DNA of 64,000 nucleotides from Bilabrum cf. latius. Its lineage: Eukaryota; Bigyra: Bicosoecida; Bigyra; Bicosoecida. Where the stretch lies: assembly GCA_965178125.1 (NCBI GenBank), contig OZ237737.1, positions 806,001 through 870,000 on the forward strand, written 5' to 3'. Below are positions 1-9,799 of the stretch, piece after piece (positions within the stretch are counted from its first letter, which is position 1; each line of letters opens with the position of its first letter). The notes beneath the pieces are model-generated. The model was not told the origin of the DNA and did not search any database. It saw only the letters and a program-made list of their open reading frames with translations. A program made the translations under genes and the position numbers.

Positions 1-3000
1 CTTGTGCCGCAGTGGGCGCGTTGAGCTGGGGCGCGTCATTGACGTCGTTGAGATCAACACGCACGATTGCGGTGTCTGTCTTGCCCTTCTTGTCGGTGAC
101 AGTGACAGTCAGTGAGTAGGTGGGGTTGGTCTCGTAGTTGAGCGAGGCCTTGTTCACCTTGAGGAGACCCTGGTTGCCCACGGAGGAGATCTTGAATGAG
201 CTGCCCGTATTGCCCGCCGTGATTGAGTACGTGAGAGTTTCGCTGCTGTCGGGGTCCGTGCCCTTCAGAGCCGTGCCCACGTCAGTGTTAACGGCAGAGT
301 TCTCGTCAACCTTGAAGCTGGCGTCGTCCAAGCTGGGCGCTTCGTTCACGTTCTTGACGTGAACGGTCCACGTGGAGGCCACAGACATGGGAACCAGGGC
401 GTTTCCCTGCGCGTCTGATCCGGGTACATCCGTGCACCGGATACCCAGCGTGTACTTGCTCTTTGTCTCGTAATCCAGCGTGCCAGACAGCTCAATCTTG
501 CCCGTGTTGGCGTTAATGATGAACATCTCCCCCGTGTTGCCAGAATCGATGAAGTACTGAACCGTGTGGTCGTCTGGGTCTGAACAGCTGGGGTTCTTGG
601 GCAGCTCCGTCTTGGAGTCCTCGTCTTCGTCCAGCTGGGTAGATCCCGAGCTCATCGTGGGAGGCTTGTTGCCTGCCGTGATCTCCACCGTAATTGTTTG
701 GGTAAACGACTTGCTCGGGCTGCCGTTGTCCGTGGCGACGATGTTGAATTCAACTTCGGCGGAGTTCTGACCATCAGGAAGCGGCTTGAGGTTGTCAAGC
801 ACGGTGAGCTGGCCAGTGGTCGAACCAATCGTGATGGGAAGGCGCGTGTAGTCACTCGAGGGCTTGATGCTCTAGTCAGCGGCCTTGATCGCCCACGTTA
901 CCTTCTACCCAGCGTCCGGGTCTGAGGCCACGAATGGCACGCCAATCTTGGTGCCGCTCTTGGCACTGTCGCCAACAGCCCTCTGGTTTGTCGAATCCGA
1001 GATCTCCGGCTCTTCGTTCACATCAGTGATGCGCACAGTGATGATGCCGGTGTCAGATTTCGTATTGGCGCCTCCCTCCACACCGTCCATGACGGTGACA
1101 GTGAGAGTGTACTCGCTCGTCACCTCGTAGTTGGGTGATGCGGCAACTTGCATCTGGCAGGTGCCAGCCTTGAAGGTGAAGGTGCCTCCCGTGTTGCCCC
1201 TCGACACGGCACACCGCACGCTGTCACCCTCCGGGTCAGTGGCCGGTAGCGCAGATCCCACGTTTGATCCAGCCGCAGAGTTCTCGGCGACAGTCAACGT
1301 GCGAGCAGCCAGCGAAGGCGCCTCGTCTGCGTCCGAAACAGTAATGGATACAGTTCCGGTATGGCTCAGTGCAGGGGACCCGGAATCCTGTACCTTGATG
1401 CCAAGGGTGTACCTGCTCTTGGTCTCGTGATCGAGGGCCTGCGCCACGCGGAGCTGGCCTGACAGCGAATCGATCGAGAAGCGGTTGTCCGAACCGGAGG
1501 TGATGCTGTAGAAGAGTGTCTGACCTTGATCGGGATCCGAAGCAGCAACCTTCGTGGTGCTGATCACGGCACCAATTGCCGTGTCCTCCTTGACCGTGAA
1601 CGACTGTCCCGACGTGAGAGTGGGCCTCTCATTCACGTTGTTGATGGCAATGCTCACAGCTCGCTGTCCTACCATACCCTTGCGGTCTTTTGCGATGACA
1701 GTCACGGACGCTGACTTGAGGGACTCGTAGTTCGGCGGCGCCTTTACCAGGATTTGCCCATCCGTACCCATCTTGAAGTAGCTGTTCGTTGTCATGGACC
1801 ACGTGAGTGAGGCCACATCCCCGGCATCCTCGTCCGTGGCCGTGAGCTTGTCCCCTACCTTGGTGTTCACAGCCGAGTTCTCGTTAATGCTGAGCACCTT
1901 TGATGGAGCAGCCACGACGGGAGGATCGGGCTGGTCGGTGACCTTGATGGTGAGCGTGGCCTTCTCGGTGTTCTTGCCGTCAGAGACGGTGACTCCGTAC
2001 GAGAAAGACGACTTGGACTCGTAGTTGAGCGACTTGCCAGCCTTGAGCGTCACAGCGCCCGAGGTGGACAGTGCGAAGACGTCCGGCGTGTCAGTACGGT
2101 GGAACGTGTAGCGAAGAGTGTCAGCCGGATCCGGATCCGACGCCTTGACGGTGGCGACAGAATCGCCACCACGGGCAGTCTCATCGGTGACCATCTCTTG
2201 GTCCTCAATGACGGGTGGGTCGTTCTTGTTGATGATGTTGACCTTGAGCGTGCAGCCCACCTTAATGGAGGACGTGGGGTGGTCGTCCCGCAGCCCGATG
2301 CGCATTGTGTACGACGATCGCTTGCCGTTGTCGAGGTCGGCGCCCTCCTTGACCGAGATCTGCCCGTCGCAAGCACCGATCTTGAAGGGCATGTTTGCCG
2401 TGTCAATGGACCAGATGAGACCCTGTCCCATGTCAGGATCGGAGCCAGTGAGCGCCTTCCCAACCTTCGTCTCGGCGGCAGCACGCTCCTCCACGCTGCG
2501 TGCGTTGCACTCTCCGATGCGCGGGGTCTCGTTCTTGTCTAGGACAGCCACCTGGACCTTGCACGTTTCCTTGTGAGCGTTCGAGTTCCAGTTGGCTTCT
2601 ACAGTTATCTCGAAATTGCGGCACTTCTCGTAGTCAAAGCCGGCTCCGTTGAGCCTGACCTTGCCCGACACCGAGTCGATCACGAAGGGGTTGCTGCGCG
2701 TGCAGGTCGACTCCTTCTTTGACTGGCTTCGGATGTAGTACCTGACCGAACCTCCGTATCCTTTGCTCGTTTGGATCGTGGCAGTGATACCCTCGACTGC
2801 GTTGGTGTCCACGTTCTTGAGCCAGTCGTTGGCAGCGTCCTCCATGACCTGCCTCTTTGCCTCGCCGAGCGGGCAGGCCCTGCCCCACACGATGGGCGGC
2901 ACGATCTCGCCGCTGAGGCACTTCTTTCCGGATGGGCAAGGGGACTCGCCCGTGCGCACGTCACCAGCAGCAGTAGTGGGAGTCGTGTAGTATCCATTTC

Positions 3001-4125
3001 GTACCTCCCTACGGGCTCCAGATCCGGACGGACAGTAGTAGAACACGTTACCGCACTTGTTCTGGCGCGGGCTGCGCGACCCTGCCGGGCAGTAGTAGCC
3101 TGCCTGGCACTGCCCCGAGCATGAGCTCGAGGCCAGCCCGTACGCGTTGCCCCACCTGCCAGCGGGGCAGATACGCTTCACGCCGCCTGTGCAGTAGTAG
3201 TTGGGAGAGTCGCACCGGGCGTAACTGTACCTGGTGGTGGTGCTCCTGGAGGTCGGGGTCGAGTAGTAGCCTGAAGGCACAGATCTGGCACTCGTGGATC
3301 CGGTGGGGCAGTACAGGTGGACACCTCCGCAGGCACGGTAGTTTGTGTTAGTCGTACCAGTGGGGCAGTAGTATCCAGCAGGGCAGGCTGCAGTACAAGT
3401 ACTGGACCGGCTCCCTCCCGATCCGTAGCGACCAGCCCTACAAGAGTAGCAAGTTGTGCCACCGTTGCTGCTTTGCCAGCGACCAGCGGCGCAAGTTGTG
3501 CAAGATCTGGCACTGGCAGCAGAATATCGACCGGGCGTGCAATATCCGCTGCATGTGGAGCTGGTCAGTGCGGTTGTGGTACCGTAGCGGCCGGCCGGGC
3601 AGCTCTGCGGACAGGGGCAACATGGAGCAAATCTGGGAGTTCTCTGTCTGGGATGCAAACAGCTGAAACAAATCAATTTTAAAACTCACCCTGCACGAGG
3701 AAGACCCGGCAGAACTCCACCGTCCAGTGCCGCAGCGATACTACGCTGACGACCGGGATCCCGCTCGGCAGTAGTAGCCGGCTCGGCAGGACTGCGAGGC
3801 ACATCGATAGGTATACAGAACATCAAACAATCCAGGAATGAGCGCAACAAGGTAGCAATTTTAAAATTTGCCTCACGTAGCAAGCTCGGTTATACGTGCC
3901 AGACGAGTATCGACCGGCAGGGCACGTGTATCTTTGGCTCATTCGACTGCTTGGGCAATAGTACCCCGCTGAACATGCGGAACAGGAGCTGGCACCACTC
4001 GAAGAGTATCTGCCAGCAACACAAGAGAAGCATGACGAGGACCTGTGCGAGTTGGAGGACATATAGTACCCTGCGCTGCACGTGTAGCACGAACGCTACG
4101 CGTATAGGTACCTGCCCCTACCACA
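1..4125 (-). CDS. Cysteine-rich GCC2/GCC3 and cadherin-repeat surface protein (partial; 3' end beyond left edge, 5' end unresolved)
   Basis: Runs leftward off the window. Exons seen: about 4125-3877, 3791-3690 (34 codons) and 3604-1. They are separated by two 85-nt introns with GTGAG donors and CGCAG acceptors, both phase 0. The N-terminal part is a string of CPAGRY/CxAGYYCP cysteine modules (GCC2/GCC3, ephrin-receptor-like family). From about 2750 downward come roughly nine cadherin repeats with DxNExP linkers, LDYE and DPDxGQ motifs typical of calcium-binding cadherin domains. TAG is read as Gln at 4096-4098, about 3741, 902-904 and about 868; the one at 902-904 completes a DPDAGQ motif. 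The start codon was not found: upstream of 4125 the cysteine frame loses its pattern, so one or more 5' exons with a leader peptide are probably missing. It closely resembles the GCC-to-cadherin part of the gene at 17538-35214, so IPT repeats and membrane spans may lie off the left edge (inference). Confidence 0.85.
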
Positions 4126-4535
4126 CGTCGGTATGTATCGCCTGCGCCGGCGACGTCTGCCCCTGCGCGGTAGAAAGTATACGCATACCAATTGTTGTGG
4201 CGGCAGTGGGTAGCTTTCTTCCTTTTCATCATTTTCTTGATCAAATCTGGAATCAGGGCGCCGACTCAATCATGCTAGGCGCCGTCCTCACCAAGCATCA
4301 GCTTCACCGAACAGAGAAATGAACAAGCTAAGTATAACTAGTATACTTAGTGCCCATGATGTATGTTTGTGGGGCATTAGGGCAATCTAGACCAGATGAG
4401 TGCTTGAGTGGTGCGAGCGGGCTCGGCTGGTGCGGTTCCGATCGAGACAAAATTCAAGTTGCGCGCTCAGTTCATGCCTCACAAGCGATTAACGGAGCAA
4501 CAAACCCCACCCGGCATTGTGAACCAAAAGCCAAA
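4126..4535. promoter_or_regulatory. Intergenic region upstream of the left-edge cadherin gene and 3' of the pantothenate kinase
   Basis: Both flanking genes are on the minus strand, so this stretch should hold the promoter and possibly the missing first exon(s) of the cadherin gene plus the 3' UTR of the pantothenate kinase. A reverse-strand ATG near 4230 opens a lysine-rich stretch that does not join cleanly to the cysteine modules. A perfect inverted repeat lies at 4328-4350. I see no convincing independent gene here. Confidence 0.4.
4328..4350. repeat. Perfect 9-bp inverted repeat with 5-nt spacer
   Basis: Left arm CTAAGTATA (4328-4336), spacer ACTAG, right arm TATACTTAG (4342-4350). It lies in AT-rich DNA upstream of the minus-strand cadherin gene. 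It could be a protein-binding palindrome; the function is unknown. Confidence 0.6.
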
Positions 4536-6755
4536 TTACGACGCAAGTTGCTCCAACGTTGCCAGGAATGCACCTACCGCTCCGAAATAGCCTTCGTGCT
4601 TCAGGAAAAGGCCTTCCATCTTGCCGCCCGACCAGAAGCGTATGGCATACGCGAGCGTCCGCATAGCTTCCTTATTCACCCCACAGTGCCGGAGAAAGTT
4701 TCCAGCGAAGACAATCCGGCTCACATCAAACCGAACCGCATTCAGGTACGCCACCTAGCCTATGTTGTTGGATACCATGAGCAGCAGAGCGCGGCATATG
4801 TCGCTACGTGCCGCTGCAGGCCTGCTCGGCAGCTTACTGCTAGGTCCCGTCTCATGCCTTCTGTTTGCTGCAGAGCCGCCTACTTCTTCATGTTCGACTG
4901 CTGTGGGTGACCTGGCAGACTGCATCACGACCCGCTCCCAGTCCTCCGTGGCAGCTCGTCTCCGATCGGCCACCACCCCTGTTCCAACCTTGTAAAAGGC
5001 AGGACCCAGCAGTGCTTCTTGTTGTTGGGGGTGCTACCGTTCAACACCAGCGGTAGAGCTCCCGTCGTGCAGAGTGCCCGCCGCCTGCGACTAGTTTGCT
5101 GTGCCGCCGTCCGAGTCTTCGATGCCGCCCTCGGTGGCCGCCTATTGCACCGAGGCACCGCTGTCTTCACCGTAGGCTGCTGACTCTTCGAACTCTGCCG
5201 CCGCGGCCGTATCAGCAGCCGATCCGACCTTGGCCCCGATGCCTCCGCTCGTCCACCTAGACGGGGGCGATGAATCCAGCGGCTTGGGAGCACCACCATG
5301 CGATGCACCCGATCCGATTCCAGATCCAGGCGCAAACTACCTCTCCTCCTCCTCCTCCTCGTCCTTAAAGCTGCCGCTAATACCATCGCCTGGCACTTGC
5401 TGCCTCGCCTGTCGCTACTTGTGCTGCTGCTTCTCCCTGTCTGCCGCCCGCGCGGCCGCCTTGACCCCAACCGACAGCACCTTCCCAAAGTTGCTAGCGA
5501 TGGTGCCCGCCGAGAGACCCACCACTCCGTAGTCGCCCCCATAAATGTCTCCCACGGTCAGGTCCACGTTCGCGTGATGGCCCTCCACCGCGGCCGTCAC
5601 CATGTCCTCGAAGCTGTCCAGGCCCGTGATCAGGTTCGCCAACCCAAAGAACGTTCCCCCGCCGATCGAGGTTCCGCTGACGCGGCGCCAGCTGGTTTCG
5701 CTCTCCACGAGCAGGATGCTCACCCCGCTGCCGATGTTTACGAGAAGGTAAGGGTACGGCCCGCTCGCTTGCGCCTAGCCACCCCGAGTGCACTCGCCTT
5801 TGCCTGAACCTCTCGGTGTCGCCGCCCCTGCCGCCTTCTGGTGGTCGGAGCTCCTGCCCGCCGCGGTCGATAGAAGCACCCTGGGCACCTCCGGGCTGCC
5901 CCTCTCCTCGCTCTCGAAGGTGTAGGCCTCCAAGGGCACGCTCTCGAGAAGGAAGGCCATCCCGCGGACCAGGCAGTCCAGCTCGTCCTGCGGCTTGAGC
6001 TGCACCCCGAGCGTCTGCTCCACCAGAGGGGCGAACTTTAGGCTGCCGCCACCAGTGGCGCACATGCTTCGCATGCTCTTGTTTAGGCCGTGCGCCCGGG
6101 CTAGCTGCAGGGCACCCCCGATGCGGCGCGTCTCGAACGAGACGAAGTGCATCGTGCCGCGCAGAAGCTCCGAGTGCAGCTCGAGCCTGGTCTCCCGCAC
6201 CCCCGTCCTGCCGAATCGCTGCCTAGATTTTAAGAACTGCGCAATAGATGAGACGCCTCCCTTCTGCGGGCTCTCTGGGTAGCTGTCGCTTGGGGAACCA
6301 CCGGCCGTGCGAGCAACCGGCGGCATGTCGCTAGCCGCCCTCTTAATCGGTGCGCCGGACAAGCCAGCTGAAGGCCTCGGGGAGTGAACTGGCGACGAGT
6401 CTCGCAACTGGGCGCGGGGCTCAAAGAATACAAGCTTGACGAGGCTGCCCCCTATATCCAACCCAAAGAATGCCCCGGTGTCGTCGATTCTGCGGAGTAA
6501 CCGAGCCACCGTCCTCGCATCACACGAAGGCAAGAAGCTAAGGCCAGCTGGTTTCAATCGATCCTTTGAGAGTGATTGCAAAGACTGTCCAGGAGCAGAC
6601 TTGGATCTTGCCATTGCTGGAGTGGACAAGTCACTCGCTGACCTTGATCTCGCCCCGTCAAGATCAACGCATCGAATCCGGCTTTGGCGCCATGATGCGA
6701 CGGTCACTGTAGCTAAAAGAAGTGCACTAAACAAGCACGAATCAAGGCTCTGCAT
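4536..6755 (-). CDS. Pantothenate kinase (eukaryotic type II PanK)
   Basis: Phosphorylates pantothenate, the first committed step of coenzyme A synthesis. It is a single exon of 739 residues from ATG 6755 to TAA 4536, with seven in-frame TAG read as Gln (for example 5775-5777, 5415-5417, 4755-4757). Family landmarks in order: a hydrophobic N-terminus, the phosphate-binding FGLDIGGSLVKLVFF (about residues 97-111), the DELDC segment, VNIGSGVSILLV, GTSIGGGTF, DIYGGDYG, NNIG-(TAG)-VAYLNA, GNFLR and HEGYFGAVGAFL close to the C-terminus. The TAG in NNIGQ sits where, from memory, plant and fungal enzymes carry Gln. Ending at TAA just after FGAVGAFL matches the usual family C-terminus and argues that UAA is still a stop. 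Oddities: an N-terminal extension of about 95 residues, and a low-complexity insertion of roughly 200 residues (about 4900-5415) before NNIGQ. It shares a 203-bp divergent intergenic region with the hydrolase gene. Confidence 0.93.
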
Positions 6756-6958
6756 GTCCAGCCAATCTCAGCTCTAGAAGCAGCAACAAACTTGCTCCGT
6801 CATCTACGAATCGAACCACGCAGAACGTTCGCTGCGCACACATTTCTTCGATTTCATTTATTTACTGCACTAAGTGGCGGTAGTTGCCCATCTCCACCTA
6901 TCATCCCGGGGGATAGTTTGGTTTTACCCTCAGTTTTGTCCCGGCTTGGCTAATAAAT
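6756..6958. promoter_or_regulatory. Divergent promoter region between pantothenate kinase and hydrolase
   Basis: The two start codons point away from each other across 203 bp, so this must hold both promoters. An AT-rich TAATAAATA directly precedes the hydrolase ATG. No other element was identified. Confidence 0.5.
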
Positions 6959-8011
6959 ATGCTGGTATTTCGCATGTTGTGTTTGGTTACAGCTTCGTTA
7001 TGTATCTCAGCTGCCTTTGGCTCCGAAACATGGCGCACTGAGCTGTGTGAAACAAAAGCAAGACTTTCGTTTGCCGATGGTGTTTCGTTCCTATCCAGCG
7101 CGTTCGTTGGAGGGAGCCAGTCTTCCCGCTGGGTTGCACCGTTCGTTCATGGGTACTCATCCAAATAGAATGCCAGCTGGTGGGCCTCTGTAGTGGCTCC
7201 CGGCATTCAGAATCACACTGCAGTTGTTGCAATCGACATGCCTGGCCACGGACTGACAGTGCCACCAGTGGGCCTAGAAAAGCGCATGTCAAGCGCAGGG
7301 AATGTTGCGGCGGTGGAAGCGTTTCTTCGTCGAGCGATCTCAGGGTCCTTGTCTGCGCCTCGAGCGGGTGCAAGGTGTCTTGATTCGGGAGGTAGAGTGC
7401 GGACTGGCCCCGAGATTGCGCCGGAGGACGCGGCTGAGGCCCCCGGACATCCTGGACCGGCAGCAGGCAGGAAGGAGCGCCTCCCTAAAAAAGATTTGGC
7501 TGTGCTTGTTGGGCGTTCATGGGGAGGGGGCGTGGTTCTTCGGACCTTGGCAAAGCTAGCCAAGCAGGCGCGGCCTCCACCCTCAGGGGGCTCCGAGAGG
7601 AGAGGCGAGGGCGGTGGAGGCTCTTCACCGAACCGGGGGGAGAATGCTGATAACTAGACGGAATCTAGTGAGCTGCTGGATTCGACGAGTCGAGTCCTAG
7701 ATTCGGTGAAATGCGTCGTTTTGGTGGCGCCAGCGGTGCCCCGGATCCTGCTGGAGCAGTTGCCCGCCCGCATCCGAGAGCTGCCGATGCTGCTGGTCTG
7801 GTCCAAAGATGACCCCGTGGTGCCATTCAAGAACCACGAGCGAGTATTGGAGGCTTTCACCGGCATCAAACGCACCCTGTTTTTTGACACGGTGGTGCCT
7901 ACTGATGCACCGCCGGAGGACCAATGGCGCGGACATGCACCGGAGCAATAGAGACCGGTTGAGTTCTAGGACGCAGTTCTGGCACTGCTAGACGCTGTCG
8001 AGCAGACTTAA
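6959..8011 (+). CDS. Alpha/beta hydrolase fold protein with signal peptide
   Basis: A single exon of 350 residues, ATG 6959 to TAA 8009-8011. It becomes continuous only when TAG is read as Gln at 7166-7168, 7655-7657, 7949-7951 and about 7970. The N-terminus is a hydrophobic secretory leader (about residues 1-21). Fold landmarks: HGYSS (oxyanion region), VVAIDMPGHG, the nucleophile elbow G-R-S-W-G (Ser nucleophile), an acid-containing LVWSKDDPVVPF strand and a late WRGH carrying the likely catalytic His. Together these give a plausible Ser-Asp-His triad of the general esterase/lipase/thioesterase group. The substrate cannot be read from sequence. A glycine/proline/arginine-rich segment lies between the elbow and the acid strand. 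The recoded Gln after WRGHAPEQ keeps the C-terminal helix, so standard-code annotation would truncate the enzyme. Confidence 0.85.
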
Positions 8012-8149
8012 TCGAGCTGATATTCCCCTTTAACACCTTAGTAGTTGTTTATTCGGCTTGCAAAGTCGAAATCATTTCTGCTTGGACATGTGACGATCCA
8101 TATTCAAAGCTTCTGATGCATGCTAAAGCACTCGTTCGCAATCACAAGA

Positions 8150-8982
8150 ATGGCAAGACTAGCAACCTTAGATTCGATCAAAAAGTCGGAGGATGACGCG
8201 AAACCAGAAGGATAGAGCTATTTCGCTGGGGGAGGCGGCGAAGGTGGATCGTAAGCACCATTTCCGAATGGGTTCAGGAACCAGGAACACGCCGGAACTT
8301 GAAGCTGTTTGCTTTTTCCTTCCACTATTTATTCCGTAGGAGCACTTCGATAATGGGCGGAGCTAAGGCAGAGCGCAGCAGCGAGCCTGCCGGAATTACA
8401 ATCACAGAGTATAAAGGAGACGTATTTCGCGTGGACGATGGTCCGATCCGAGCTGCATCCGAAAACGAAGAGAATAGAAGATTCCTAGCCAGCTTACGAC
8501 GAGGGGAGGTGCCCACCGAACTTCGAGGCAGGAGCAAGGGTGGCTTGAGCGTGAACTACGTGGACAAGAAGACTGAGGATCCTCCCGCCCCGCCCAAGCC
8601 GAAGTTTGAGGGCTCGGGGCACCGCGCAGGACCAGCAGGAAGCGGAGCAGCCGGGAGTGGAGCGAGCGATGAAGCGCTCATGATTGGCACGGGCGGCGCA
8701 GCGGGCAGTGCCCAAGCCGCGCTCGACAGCGCCGCCAGCGGCGCTGCAGCTTCTGCACGGATGGCCGTGCGCCTCGCTACCGGGAAGAGGCTACGGCTGA
8801 CCATGGTGCCAGCGACAACGGTTCGCAGCATGATGGAGGCGGTCGCGGCAGAAACACCCGCAGGCGTGGCCTTCCGGCTGTACTACGGCCGCCCGGCTCG
8901 CGCTGTGGCTGGCGATTCGCTCGGCCTGGATGTAGAGGCGGCTGGGCTCAAGGGAGAGGCTCTCACGCAGCAGAACGTCTAA
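8150..8982 (+). CDS. p47/UBXN2-type Cdc48(p97) cofactor with SEP and UBX domains
   Basis: Two exons, 8150-8250 and 8340-8982, joined by an 89-nt intron (GTAAGC...CGTAG); 247 residues, stop TAA. Exon 1 encodes MARLATLDSIKK and EGQSYFAGGG, the short segment that precedes the SEP domain in p47/Shp1 proteins; its Gln is TAG at 8213-8215. The SEP domain follows (ITITEYKGDVFRVDDGP ... FLASLRRGEVPTELR), then an Ala/Gly-rich linker and a UBX domain (RLATGKRLRLTMVPATTVR ... LKGEALTQQNV) ending almost at the stop, as in the family. Known role: adaptor recruiting ubiquitylated or membrane-fusion substrates to the Cdc48/p97 ATPase. No N-terminal UBA domain is present, and only 138 bp separate it from the upstream gene, so it resembles the UBA-less p37/UBXN2B type. 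The UBX loop lacks an obvious FPR motif, so p97 contact may be altered. Confidence 0.88.
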
Positions 8983-9799
8983 GCGAAGTGGGAGCGCAAG
9001 CGTAAAAGTGCGTGAATGTATCGCACCTGAAGTGGCCCTTAAGCAACTGGTCGGCTGTCGCTGCGGTGGAATGCACGTGTCCAGATAACAAGACATGAAT
9101 GGAGAAAGATTCGAAATCGATAAGGCGCTTTCTTCGGACAATCGCAAACAAGCCAGCTCGAGCATACGCTCCTGAGCCGGGCCTGCGCGGGAACTAGTAG
9201 AGACGCCAGCCACTGGCATCCCACCCCCGCGACTCAGGCCCTGGCGCCAGCAGTGAGCGTCACCGAGCCGATTGCATATACCATGCAACGCTGCCGCGAT
9301 CCGAAGCCACCCCCCGGATCTAAACGTTTCCTGCACTGAGTCCCCATCAAGTCTAGGTGCACCCAGTCCCCTGCAGCCCGCTTCGCACGGAAGTTCAATC
9401 GTTCGAATGCGAAGCGAGCACGCAGCCTGCGCACGCCCTCCCTCTACCGTCTCCTCCTCTTCCGACCCTCTCACCCCACCCACGTCCGATGCGGGTACAC
9501 AATAAATAGTCCGCCGCCGCCGTTGCCATAGCAAGCACATATGCCAGCCGCCACGAGAGCCGTGCAAGGTACCGTGTGCGCGGGCACGCGCTTCAGCTGG
9601 ATCAGGGCACGGGTCACAAGCTCGCGCCTCCCCGATCCAAAGCCAAAGCAACGCCCACGCAACATATACACCTCCAAACGCAATAGCTCCGATTGCAGCC
9701 AACCATGCACCCGTCCCACCCCTCTAATTCGAAAGGCAGGCATTCGCAGCGTGCAGCTCTAGACCATCTCGCACCCCGCACCATCAATCCTCCGCAAGC
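8983..9799. other. Unassigned 0.8-kb region between convergent genes
   Basis: Holds the 3' UTRs of the p47-like gene and of the EF-2-like gene. On the minus strand a reading frame around 9740-9600 has a Trp/Leu/Ala-rich hydrophobic stretch (GAIAFGGVYVAWALLWLW) that could be one membrane span of a small protein, and a second open stretch lies at 9434-9234. I could not build an exon model with a start, splice sites and stop that makes sense, so no CDS is called. Confidence 0.35.

Noticed and set aside
4350-4910. 186-codon plus-strand open frame
   Set aside because: Lies opposite the conserved C-terminus of pantothenate kinase.
8791-9702. 303-codon minus-strand open frame overlapping the UBX gene
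   Set aside because: No ATG at the start, overlaps the UBX coding exon, and its sequence is not protein-like beyond one hydrophobic stretch.
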